This document shows, piece by piece, positions 32,994-41,585 of a stretch of 49,540 nucleotides of DNA; the stretch's first letter is position 1; the number at the start of each line of letters is the position of its first letter. The position numbers and the translations under genes were made by a program. Location of the stretch: NCBI GenBank assembly GCA_000380705.1, contig AQYM01000028.1:41062-90601 (forward strand), read 5' to 3'. The notes beneath the pieces are model-generated. The model was not told the DNA's origin. It did no database searches and was given only the letters and a program-made list of their open reading frames with translations. The DNA is from Crenarchaeota archaeon SCGC AAA471-B05. Lineage in GTDB: Archaea; Thermoproteota; Thermoprotei; Gearchaeales; Gearchaeaceae.

Positions 32994-34237
32994 ATTTTAA
33001 TTTCTGTTAATATATTATAAATTGAAGGATGAGAAAATATATAACTATTAATTTCTTGTATATTAATATTTTTTATAATAAAGTAATAAATAAAATTAAT
33101 TATTTCATTAGCTCTATTTGAAATACAAGAAGCTCCCCTTATTATATTTTCTTTATCTAAAATAATTTTTAAATAACCATAGTCATCAAATAAAATATTT
33201 CTAATATCTTCATTTAAATTTATTTTGACTATTCTATATTTATTTTTATCTATGATATCCTTTTCCTTAATTCCTACTGAAGAAATTTGGGGTTGAGTAA
33301 AAATAGTGTATGGAATGATTCTTTTTTCATACTTACAATATTCTCCGGTAGCATTTAGAGCTGCAATTTTTCCTTGATATTTAGCTAAATTGGCAATACC
33401 GGCACCAATTATATCTCCTGCAAAGAAAAATTTTTTGTTATATGACAAAAACTCATCATGTTGTATAGAACCATGATTAAATAAATATATACCTTCTAAG
33501 TTTGGTTTCCAGCCAATACATGAAATTACAGAATCACATTTAATTTCGATATTTTTATCAGTTTTTAAAATATGCTCTCTATTATTCTTTTCTACTTTTA
33601 TAACTCTTTGAGAAGTATAAATCTCAATTTTTTTATTGTTTATTAAATAATTATGATAATAAAAGGAAATGTCTTCATCTTCAATACTTAAAATTCTATC
33701 CTTTTGCTCTATTATGAATACTTTTGAACCTAAGTTGGAAAATATCTCAGCCATTTCTATTCCCTCGGGTCCTGCACCAATTATAGCAACTTTATTAGGT
33801 ATTTCATCAAATTCTAAGATAGAATAACTATGAAGTACATTTTCATTACCTAAAATATTAGGAGTCATTGGTCTTGAACCAAAGCATATTATTACTCTAT
33901 CTTCATTATCTAAAAATACTTTTTCATTTTCTATTTTCAAATATTCTTTATATATTTTTACTTCTTTTTTATAAAATTTTATATCTAAATTTGATAATAA
34001 TCTCTCATAATATGATCTTGCATGATTAATTTTTTCGTTTAACATTTTTTTAATTAAATAAAAATTCTTGATTTTTGATGAAAGTTCAATTAAAATTTTT
34101 GACGGAATACAGGTTAGATTAAGATAATTTCCTCCAATATTAAGCTTATCGAAAATAATTACTTTGAAACCTCTTTCAGCAGAAACGATAGAAGCTTCTA
34201 AACCAGCTATTCCTGCGCCTAAAACATATATTACCAT
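32990..34237 (-). CDS. Flavoprotein of the pyridine nucleotide-disulfide oxidoreductase family with one redox Cys missing
   Basis: A 415-residue FAD/NAD(P)-binding oxidoreductase. The FAD motif is GAGIAG (residues 7-12), the NAD(P) motif is IGAGPEGIEMAEIFSNLG near 152, and the family dimerisation domain closes the protein. Where dihydrolipoamide-dehydrogenase relatives have GGTCLNVGCIPSK, this one has GGNYLNLTCIPSK (residues 35-47): only C43 remains and the first cysteine is Tyr38. The C-terminal HPT-x-x-E dyad reads SHPSIYN, losing the Glu. So it cannot do dithiol/disulfide exchange in the standard way; single-Cys relatives use CoA or other chemistry. Partner reaction unknown. It is divergent from hmgA across 42 bases. 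Confidence 0.75.
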   Translation of the reverse strand: MVIYVLGAGIAGLEASIVSAERGFKVIIFDKLNIGGNYLNLTCIPSKILIELSSKIKNFYLIKKMLNEKINHARSYYERLLSNLDIKFYKKEVKIYKEYLKIENEKVFLDNEDRVIICFGSRPMTPNILGNENVLHSYSILEFDEIPNKVAIIGAGPEGIEMAEIFSNLGSKVFIIEQKDRILSIEDEDISFYYHNYLINNKKIEIYTSQRVIKVEKNNREHILKTDKNIEIKCDSVISCIGWKPNLEGIYLFNHGSIQHDEFLSYNKKFFFAGDIIGAGIANLAKYQGKIAALNATGEYCKYEKRIIPYTIFTQPQISSVGIKEKDIIDKNKYRIVKINLNEDIRNILFDDYGYLKIILDKENIIRGASCISNRANEIINFIYYFIIKNINIQEINSYIFSHPSIYNILTEIKI

Positions 34238-34279
34238 ACTAATTATTCGTTTAAATTTTATTTTAGCATTAATATAAAT

Positions 34280-35509
34280 ATGGAAACGGAAGATCTAATT
34301 GAAAAGATAAGATCTGGAGAAATTAAGCTCTACGAAATCGAGAAATTTATTAATAATGATGTAAATAAAGCTTCGGAAATTAGGAGAAAATTTTTGGAAC
34401 AAGAATTGAATATTAAGTTAGATCATTTAGGTAAATATTCGATAGATTTAAATCAGACTTTTAATAAAAATATCGAGAATGCAATCGGTTGTGTTCAAAT
34501 ACCAGTAGGAATAGCAGGACCATTAAAAATTAATGGAGAATATGCTAAAGGATTATTTTACGTACCATTAGCCACTACTGAAGGAGCGTTGGTAGCAAGT
34601 GTTAATCGAGGATGTTCAGTAATTACATCTTCAGGAGGAGCGTTTACAAAAATACTTTACGATAAAATGACTCGTGCTCCCTTATTTAAAGTTAAAAATA
34701 TATCAGAAGCTATTAGACTTACTCAATGGGTAAAGGAAAATTTTGATGAGATAAAAAGAAAATTTGAAGAAGGTTCTAGGCATTTGAAGTTAATAAATAT
34801 TCAGCCTTGGATAATAGGTAGAAATGTTTGGTTAAGATTTGAAGCTCAAACAGGTGATGCGATGGGAATGAATATGGTAACAATAGCCACCGAAAGAGCT
34901 TGTAATTATATTACTGAAAATTTTAAAGAAGCTAAATTGGTAGCTTTAAGCGGTAATTTATGTACAGATAAAAAACCGGGTGCAATAAACTGGTTATTGG
35001 GTAGAGGTAAAACAGTTTTAGCTGAGGTAACAGTACCAAGAGAAATAGTTAAAGAAAAACTTAAAACAACACCTGAAGAAGCCCAAGAGGTTGCCTTTAA
35101 GAAAAATATATTAGCTAGTGCTTTTGCACATTCATATGGTTTAAATGCTCATATAGCTAATATTATAGCAGCTGTTTTCCTGGCCACAGGTCAAGATGCA
35201 GCACAGATAACTGAATCGTCAATGGGAATAAGCTATGCAGAAGTAAACGAGGAAGGAAATCTTTACGTCTCAGTTTATTTACCTTCTCTGGAAATAGGTA
35301 CTGTAGGAGGAGGGACTGGATTACCTACTCAAAAAGAAAGTCTTAGAATATTAGGTTGTGAAGGAGGAGGAAAGGAAAGTGGTGAAAACGCAAAAAAATT
35401 TGCAGAAATAATTGCAGCTACAGTATTGGCTGGAGAAATATCATTATTGGCAGCATTAGCAGCTGGCCATCTGGCTAAAGCACATATTAGGTTAGGAAAA
35501 GGTAAATAA
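34280..35509 (+). CDS. hmgA: 3-hydroxy-3-methylglutaryl-CoA reductase
   Basis: Class I-type HMG-CoA reductase, the step to mevalonate for isoprenoid lipids, 409 residues (catalytic domain only, as in archaea). Motifs: PVGIAGPL, catalytic Glu in ATTEGALVASVNRG (E101), nucleotide-binding DAMGMNMV (193-200), catalytic Lys in LCTDKKPGAINW, GTVGGGTGLPTQ and the final AAGHLAKAHIRL with the catalytic His. NADP(H)-type class I pattern. TTTAAATTTTA (34250-34260) lies about 27 bases before the ATG. Confidence 0.96.
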   Translation: METEDLIEKIRSGEIKLYEIEKFINNDVNKASEIRRKFLEQELNIKLDHLGKYSIDLNQTFNKNIENAIGCVQIPVGIAGPLKINGEYAKGLFYVPLATTEGALVASVNRGCSVITSSGGAFTKILYDKMTRAPLFKVKNISEAIRLTQWVKENFDEIKRKFEEGSRHLKLINIQPWIIGRNVWLRFEAQTGDAMGMNMVTIATERACNYITENFKEAKLVALSGNLCTDKKPGAINWLLGRGKTVLAEVTVPREIVKEKLKTTPEEAQEVAFKKNILASAFAHSYGLNAHIANIIAAVFLATGQDAAQITESSMGISYAEVNEEGNLYVSVYLPSLEIGTVGGGTGLPTQKESLRILGCEGGGKESGENAKKFAEIIAATVLAGEISLLAALAAGHLAKAHIRLGKGK

Positions 35510-35515
35510 CTATTT

Positions 35516-36103
35516 ATGCTTTATATAATAAAAAGAGTAATAAGAAGAAGTATTAATTCATGGCTAAAACCTAGAGTATTTTTATTGGAGTATGAAATTA
35601 ACTATGATATAATCGGACCAATCTTTATAATAATTTTCTATTTAGGATTAAATTTCTTAAAACTAACACTAGCCGAAATTCTTAATAAAGGATCGATTTC
35701 ATTTTTTCCTATTATATTAATATCATTAACATATTTTATAGAAATAATATTAACTTCAATTATATTATTAATATTATTAAATTTATTAAGAATTAAAATA
35801 AATTATTTAAAAGATTTTCTATTAATAATTTATTCTTTTTCTATTAAAAATGTTTTATTAATAATAAATATATTAATTTTTTTAAATATTATAGTTTTTC
35901 AATTAATAAATATTTATATTATAATTGATTATGTTTTAACACAAACAGGAGTTTTTTATTCTATTATGTTACAAGCTTATTATTTTTATTTAAAATTTAC
36001 AAATATACGATTTATTCAATTCTTTATTTTTGCTTTTTTAACATGGATTAATGTTTATCTGTTACGTTATATCTTTATATACTTTATAATTGGAAGTTTA
36101 TAA
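35516..36103 (+). CDS. Polytopic membrane protein of unknown function after hmgA
   Basis: A 195-residue protein, almost wholly hydrophobic after residue 30, with about five membrane segments and Ile/Leu-rich composition. The N-terminal part (IIKRVIRRSINSWLKPRVFLLEYE) is basic and amphipathic. The gap to hmgA is 6 bases, so the two are probably co-transcribed. A Yip1-like layout occurred to me but no motif supports it. Extremely AT-rich, in line with its Ile/Phe/Tyr content. Confidence 0.6.
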   Translation: MLYIIKRVIRRSINSWLKPRVFLLEYEINYDIIGPIFIIIFYLGLNFLKLTLAEILNKGSISFFPIILISLTYFIEIILTSIILLILLNLLRIKINYLKDFLLIIYSFSIKNVLLIINILIFLNIIVFQLINIYIIIDYVLTQTGVFYSIMLQAYYFYLKFTNIRFIQFFIFAFLTWINVYLLRYIFIYFIIGSL

Positions 36104-36127
36104 CAAAAATTTTAGTTAAATCTTATT

Positions 36128-36258
36128 AATGAAAGAAAAAACTATAATTGATTGAAATGTTTTTATGGTTATGAAAACAATATGAGATATAATAATTAAT
36201 TTAAATAAGACCTCTGAGCCTAGACTTTTTTCATGATAGAGATATAATAAAGAATCGA
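36128..36258 (+). mobile_element. Second decayed tnpB 3' remnant, same element as at 10.7 kb
   Basis: From AATGAAAGAAA (about 36128) to AAGAATCGATGAG (about 36258) the sequence aligns along its whole length with 10722-10858, with substitutions and small indels: shared stretches include TGGTTATGAAAA and AATCGATGAG. In this copy stops interrupt the frame, and the zinc-finger Cys-x-Cys-Gly is broken. No right-end hairpin as clear as that of the first copy follows, though GAACGATCTATTCC and CCATCCTGAAAG near 36330-36350 may be further remains. The rest of the 36104-36458 spacer holds nothing else except a TATA-like box at about 36430-36437. Confidence 0.55.
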
Positions 36259-36458
36259 TGAGGTGAAATATTGACTTTGTGACAGAAAAATATAAGAAAA
36301 AATTTAGTAATTAAAATTTTTGGAGAACGATCTATTCCTTCCCATCCTGAAAGACTAGACTTTGATTAAGTTAAAAATATTTCATGAAAAGTATATTTTT
36401 AAATGGTAACCAACCATAAAATAAAATGATATTTAAATAAAGGTAAAAAATATTTTAG

Positions 36459-36698
36459 ATGTCTTCAAAAAGAATTACTTTAAAAGAAATAGAATGGAAA
36501 ATAAATAATTTAAATGAAGAGGTTAAAAATGTAAAAGAAGAGGTTAATACAGTAAAAACAACAAAGGAAAAAGAAAACGAAGAAATTAAAAATTTGATAA
36601 ATAAATTAGAAGAAAAGATCAACAAAACCGAGGAAAATATCAATGCGATATTTAACTACCTTCACCAACTTTATGAATATCTTAAAAATAACCACTAA
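36459..36698 (+). CDS. Small coiled-coil protein
   Basis: A 79-residue protein that is nearly one continuous coiled coil: IEWKINNLNEEVKNVKEEVNTV and INKLEEKINKTEENINAIF. The hydrophobic heptad pattern runs over about residues 10-75. No membrane segment or known domain. A TATTTAAAT box near 36430-36438 lies some 25 bases before the ATG, so expression is plausible. It overlaps the truD 3' end by 4 bases (convergent). Confidence 0.55.
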   Translation: MSSKRITLKEIEWKINNLNEEVKNVKEEVNTVKTTKEKENEEIKNLINKLEEKINKTEENINAIFNYLHQLYEYLKNNH

Positions 36699-38059
36699 AT
36701 CTTGCCTATATAAGAAGAAGGTGTAGGACTTTTCATAAATTCACGTAATATGATAGTAGCATAACATCCTCTAGGTAAAGAAAAAGTAAGTAAAAGTGCA
36801 TTGGTATTAAATATATCATCTTGGATTGGTTGAAAAATAATAGGGTGTATCAATTTCAAATCTATTCTTCTATAAGCTCCTTTTAAATATATTGTCTTTT
36901 CTTCGGTTAACCTTACTTTAAAATCAGAAGGTCTAACACCTTCTTCTATTAATACTGTGTTTTCTATTTCTCTTATAATCCCCCCGTTAAGCTTAACCTT
37001 GTAACCCATAACAGGAAGTACAATAGCAACTTTACCTTTTCGTATTAATTCTTGTGCCTTTTCTTTGCTAACATTTTTACCAACTTCAAAAACATAATTT
37101 ATAGGACTTAGGTTATCCAAAGGAGCTATTAAATCTCCTTCGATTAAATTTAAACCTATAGAATTAATTCTTAAAGATAAAAATTTATTAAATAAATAAG
37201 AACTGTAGGATTCTAAAAATAATCTTAAAACGCTTGAGGGTAATTTAGCCAAAGCCTTTTCATAACTGGTTGGATGATGAAGTAAATACTCTAAAACTAT
37301 CCTTTCGTAATATAAATTTGATGGTAAATACTTTAAAGTTTCTGCGGGATCATTAGTTTCGTCGTATATTTTTCTTGCTATTTTATTTTCTTCAGGTTCC
37401 AATGGATCGGGATTACCTACTAGAAATTTAACAGCTCTTTCAAAATCGTTTAAAATCAATGCTTTACCAATTTCATGAGTAAAAGGTCTAGGAATCCCAA
37501 AACGCTGATAACCAAAATAATTAGGTATTATAACATTGTTAAGAATATGAGTAACTTCCGAAGCGATTTCGTTAATCTTATCTTTCGGTAGATTTATGTT
37601 ACGAATTATTATAGTAAAATGATTTCCCAAATGAGTACCTAGTCTTAAAGGCCCATATGAATATGAGGCAGCTAATATTTTAATTTTTTTTAACTTTAAT
37701 TGGTAAATAAGTTCTTTTTTATAATTCTTAATTGAAACTAGTTGTGTTGTAATTGCTCTTTTATCTTTAACACCTGAAACACTTAAAAAAGAATGACCTA
37801 TTCTTAAGCTATTAACAAGCGAATTAATTAATTCATATGTATTTAAATTCTTCTTTAAAGTAACAACATATAAATAATCACCTCTATCTGGGGTATTTAA
37901 TTTAAAATTACCATCAACCTTAAGTATTGTTCCATCCCTTAATATTTCTTCCACAATAAAATCTTCAGGCTTATATTTTATTATGCCTAATAGAGGTTCG
38001 GTGGGAGTAATATAGTATTCAATACCCATCTTTTTTTCAAACTCATAAGATTCTTTCAT
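36695..38059 (-). CDS. truD: tRNA pseudouridine(13) synthase TruD
   Basis: Isomerises U13 (and in archaea possibly U35) of tRNA. The 454-residue protein has the catalytic Asp D99 in SVSGVKDKRAITTQ, an N-terminal PEDFIVEEI segment, NHFTIIIRNI, the NYFGYQRFGIPRPFTHEIGKALI motif and an inserted TRUD domain (about residues 205-370), giving the longer archaeal/eukaryotic form. ATG 38059 has an ATTTAAATA box about 40 bases upstream on the minus strand. Confidence 0.93.
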   Translation of the reverse strand: MKESYEFEKKMGIEYYITPTEPLLGIIKYKPEDFIVEEILRDGTILKVDGNFKLNTPDRGDYLYVVTLKKNLNTYELINSLVNSLRIGHSFLSVSGVKDKRAITTQLVSIKNYKKELIYQLKLKKIKILAASYSYGPLRLGTHLGNHFTIIIRNINLPKDKINEIASEVTHILNNVIIPNYFGYQRFGIPRPFTHEIGKALILNDFERAVKFLVGNPDPLEPEENKIARKIYDETNDPAETLKYLPSNLYYERIVLEYLLHHPTSYEKALAKLPSSVLRLFLESYSSYLFNKFLSLRINSIGLNLIEGDLIAPLDNLSPINYVFEVGKNVSKEKAQELIRKGKVAIVLPVMGYKVKLNGGIIREIENTVLIEEGVRPSDFKVRLTEEKTIYLKGAYRRIDLKLIHPIIFQPIQDDIFNTNALLLTFSLPRGCYATIILREFMKSPTPSSYIGKI

Positions 38060-38227
38060 TTCAGATTTTACGACTAAACTAGTACATTTTAGTTATTTAA
38101 ATTTTTGATTTTAAGTTTTTAAGAGCATAATAACTTTCACATTGGCTTCCTCTCTAACCTAAAGTAAATTATTATATTAGACCTTATGCTGACTCACTTT
38201 TTATCAGTTCTAAAGTATGAGGACTTG

Positions 38228-39088
38228 TTATATGTAATAACTTCTGATTTGCAAATCAATAATGTTAACACCAACAAAGGTTATAAGTAATACTAAAGTT
38301 GCTATAATAAAAGCAGATTCAATCCTTATATTAGAATTCTCAAAGATACAACTTATTGTTAATGTATATGTATAAAATAGTATTGGTAAAAAAATCAAAT
38401 AATAATAGATTATATTATTTAAAAAGAGAGAGTAAAACCATTGATAAAATATATAGTAAATATAAACAAAGATTATTATTGGTAGTTGAGCAAATATTAA
38501 TGAAAAAATAAAATGTAAATGATTTTTTATTTCTCCTAAAATATATGTTAATAAATATATGAAAGTTATTATAAATATTAAATTCAAAAAGAAAATGATT
38601 ATGTTATAATATGCTTGGATATCGCTAAGTATTAAATAAGGCGGAAATACAAAATATCCAAAAGGCAAAAGCCTAGTAAGAAAAAAACCTAGACCACCTA
38701 AACTTAATATACATGTTAATAAAAGGATAAACTTGCTAGGTTGTAACTTGTTAATAATCCTGAATAAGTTCAAAGGGAATAAGTATGGAAAAGATTGGAC
38801 AAAATTCGTAAATTGGGATGGAGGTGTCGAAATACTTTTACTTTCATTTAAAAGAATTAAATATAACTTTTTACCCATTTCTGTTAAAGTGTATCTTCCA
38901 TCGGAAGTTTTTTCAACAACGTCCTTTAACTTTTTTAAAGCATCATAGAAAGTTCCTGGAGAAACATTAAGCTGAGAAATTAATTCTGTAGCCCTAGCAT
39001 ATTTATTCTCTCCTAAAATTAAAATTGTCTTTCTTGCAGTTCTATTATTCATGATTTTATAATAAATAGCTAATAATTCATCGCTCAA
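38228..39088 (-). CDS. Winged-helix protein with C-terminal membrane domain
   Basis: A 286-residue one-component regulator-like protein. Residues 10-85 form a winged helix (ARKTILILGENKYARATELISQLNVSPGTFYDALKKLKDVVEKTSDGRYTLTEMGKKLY), similar to PadR/MarR-like DNA-binding parts. A linker is followed by about six hydrophobic segments from residue 118 on. This layout, DNA-binding in front and membrane sensor behind, is known from several archaeal families but this one is not named to my knowledge. It is divergent from valS across 68 bases and may sense membrane state. Confidence 0.65.
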   Translation of the reverse strand: MSDELLAIYYKIMNNRTARKTILILGENKYARATELISQLNVSPGTFYDALKKLKDVVEKTSDGRYTLTEMGKKLYLILLNESKSISTPPSQFTNFVQSFPYLFPLNLFRIINKLQPSKFILLLTCILSLGGLGFFLTRLLPFGYFVFPPYLILSDIQAYYNIIIFFLNLIFIITFIYLLTYILGEIKNHLHFIFSLIFAQLPIIIFVYIYYIFYQWFYSLFLNNIIYYYLIFLPILFYTYTLTISCIFENSNIRIESAFIIATLVLLITFVGVNIIDLQIRSYYI

Positions 39089-39156
39089 CTTAACTCATAT
39101 AAGAAAAAAAATCAAAAAATAAAAATTTTTCTGTAGCTAATTATTGTTATTGTATC

Positions 39157-41553
39157 ATGCTTAAAGAATATAATCCCAAAAGCATAGAAGAGAAATGGCA
39201 AAAGTTTTGGTTAGAGAAAAAAATATATAAATTTACAGAAGATAAAACTAAACCTACATTTTCGATAGATACTCCACCTCCTTATCCTACTGGTGAATTG
39301 AGTCCAGGTAATGCATTTAATTACGTCTACTGTGATACAGTTGCAAGATATGAAAGGATGAAAGGGTATAATGTTCATTTCCCAATAGGTTTTGATTGTC
39401 ACGGATTGCCTACAGAAGTAAGGGTTGAAAATTTAATAAAAAAGAAAAAAAGCGAAATGGATTGGAAAGAATTTTACGATTTATGTGTGAAATATACAAA
39501 AATTTGGATTGAAGAGATGGAAAAATCATTTAAAAGATTGGGAATTTCGTTTGATTGGGATCTTAAATATGTTACAATGGATCCAGATTACTGGAAAAAA
39601 ACTCAGCTTTCTTTTATAATATCTTATAAAAAAGGATATATTTACAGAGGAGAACATCCTGTATTTTGGTGCCCTAGGTGCGAAACAGCTATAGCTGAAG
39701 CTGAAGTTGAAGAAGAAATAATAAAGAAAGAATTACATTATATAGTTTATAAAATAAAGGAAAACGGAAGTATAACCATTGCTACTACTAGGCCTGAATT
39801 GATAGGAGCCTGTGTAGCCGTAGCTGTTAACCCCAACGATAGCAGATATAAAGCTCTCATAGGAAAAACTGCAATAGTACCACTTTATGGAAGAGAGGTT
39901 CCTATCATTGCTTCGGATGAAGTAGATCCCAATTTTGGTACAGGAGCTATGATGATATGTACTTATGGTGATAAAGGAGATGTAAGAATTCAAAAGAAAA
40001 ATAATTTGCCTGTGATAGTTATAATAGATGATAAGGGCAGGTTTAATTCCAACGCTGGAAAAATTCTAGAAGGATTAAATATTTTGGAAGGAAGAAATAA
40101 AATAGTTGAGGAATTAAAAAGGCATGGATTCTTAATAAAAACTGAAATAATTGAGGGTGAAATAAGGAAATGTTGGAGATGCCATACTCCTGTAGAAATA
40201 ATTCCTAAGCAACAATGGTTTTTCCGTTCCTTGGATCTATCTGAAAAAATTTTAGAATTAGCAAACCAAATAAAATGGATACCGCCTTATCAAATTAAAA
40301 GATTGCAAAATTGGGTTAATTCATTAAGTTGGGATTGGGTTATTTCTAGGCAAAGAGTATTTGCTACAGCAATACCTGCATGGTACTGTAAAAATTGTAA
40401 TGAAATCATAGTTGCAGAAGAAGATTGGGTTCCAATAGATCCTAGATTGGAGAAACCTAAAATAGAGCGTTGCCCAAAATGCGGTTCTAGTGAATTCATA
40501 GGAGAGAAAGATGTTTTAGATACATGGATGGATTCAAGTATAACATGCGCAGTTCATGCTGGATGGCCTGATAAATTCGATCCTAGATTATTTCCTGCAG
40601 ATTTGCAACCTAACGGATATGACATAATAAGAACTTGGGATTACTATTTGCTACTAAGGCATTATGTTCTTTTTAATAACATTGCATTTAAAATTGCACT
40701 GATAAACGGAATGGTAAGGGGGACTGACGGAAGAATGATGCATAAAAGTTATGGTAATGTTATACCTCTGGATGAACTCTTAGAAAGATATGGAACTGAT
40801 GCATTTAGACTATGGGCTTTGGGTTCTGTTAAAGTTGGTTCAGATATAAGTGTGAGGTTTGAGGATTTGGATTATAATAAAAGATTCTTAAATAAGTTAT
40901 GGAATGCGGCAAGATATGTAATAACATATACAAGAGAAGTAAAAGAAAAACCTAAAATAGAAAAGTTAATAGATCTTTGGATACTAAATGAATTACAAAA
41001 CGTTATTAACAAAGTTAATAAATACATGGAAGAAATGGATTTCTTTAATGCTATAAACGAAATAAGGACCTTTGTATGGAACAAATTCTGTGATCAATAT
41101 TTGGAAGCTGTTAAATATAGAACAGCTTCAAATGATGAGGCATCCTTTTTCGTTTTAAGATATGTTTTGGAAAAAATTTTGCTACTATTAGCTCCTTTTG
41201 CACCACATATTACAGAGGAAATTTATCATAATTTAAAGGAAAATATATTAACTATTCATCTAGAAAAATACCCTGAATATAGTGATATTAACGAGGAAAT
41301 AATTAAGAAAGGAGAAATTTTAATAAAAACAATAGCTGAATTAAGAAGAATTAAACTAAGATTGGGTGTTTCATTGGCCAATAATTTAAGTGAAGTTAAA
41401 ATTTATACTAAAAACTTTTATGATACATTAAAAGAAAACTACGAGGATATCAAATATACCTTAAGAATTAATGAATTGGAAATTGTAAAGGAAGGAGAAG
41501 GAAAATACAAAAGTGAAGAATTGGAAAATGTTAGTTATGATATAGTTATTTAA
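39157..41553 (+). CDS. valS: Valyl-tRNA synthetase (with unusual signature motifs)
   Basis: Class I synthetase charging tRNA-Val, 798 residues. ValRS identity rests on the N-terminal YNPKSIEEKWQKFWLEKKIY, GFDCHGLPTEVRVE, and the editing domain ATTRPELIGACVAVAVNP and NFGTGAMMICTYGD. A zinc-finger-like pair of CxxC units (WCPRC, WRCH...; then YCKNC, CPKC) is present. Where a HIGH-type motif (HIGN in crenarchaeal relatives) is expected the protein has SPGN (residues 49-52, in PTGELSPGNAFN), so the first His is Ser, and KMSKS reads MMHKS (527-531). Both deviations are discussed under findings. Its gene seems otherwise intact. Confidence 0.92.
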   Translation: MLKEYNPKSIEEKWQKFWLEKKIYKFTEDKTKPTFSIDTPPPYPTGELSPGNAFNYVYCDTVARYERMKGYNVHFPIGFDCHGLPTEVRVENLIKKKKSEMDWKEFYDLCVKYTKIWIEEMEKSFKRLGISFDWDLKYVTMDPDYWKKTQLSFIISYKKGYIYRGEHPVFWCPRCETAIAEAEVEEEIIKKELHYIVYKIKENGSITIATTRPELIGACVAVAVNPNDSRYKALIGKTAIVPLYGREVPIIASDEVDPNFGTGAMMICTYGDKGDVRIQKKNNLPVIVIIDDKGRFNSNAGKILEGLNILEGRNKIVEELKRHGFLIKTEIIEGEIRKCWRCHTPVEIIPKQQWFFRSLDLSEKILELANQIKWIPPYQIKRLQNWVNSLSWDWVISRQRVFATAIPAWYCKNCNEIIVAEEDWVPIDPRLEKPKIERCPKCGSSEFIGEKDVLDTWMDSSITCAVHAGWPDKFDPRLFPADLQPNGYDIIRTWDYYLLLRHYVLFNNIAFKIALINGMVRGTDGRMMHKSYGNVIPLDELLERYGTDAFRLWALGSVKVGSDISVRFEDLDYNKRFLNKLWNAARYVITYTREVKEKPKIEKLIDLWILNELQNVINKVNKYMEEMDFFNAINEIRTFVWNKFCDQYLEAVKYRTASNDEASFFVLRYVLEKILLLLAPFAPHITEEIYHNLKENILTIHLEKYPEYSDINEEIIKKGEILIKTIAELRRIKLRLGVSLANNLSEVKIYTKNFYDTLKENYEDIKYTLRINELEIVKEGEGKYKSEELENVSYDIVI

Positions 41554-41585
41554 TTATCCTTTTAAGAATACTTTCAAGGTCGAGA

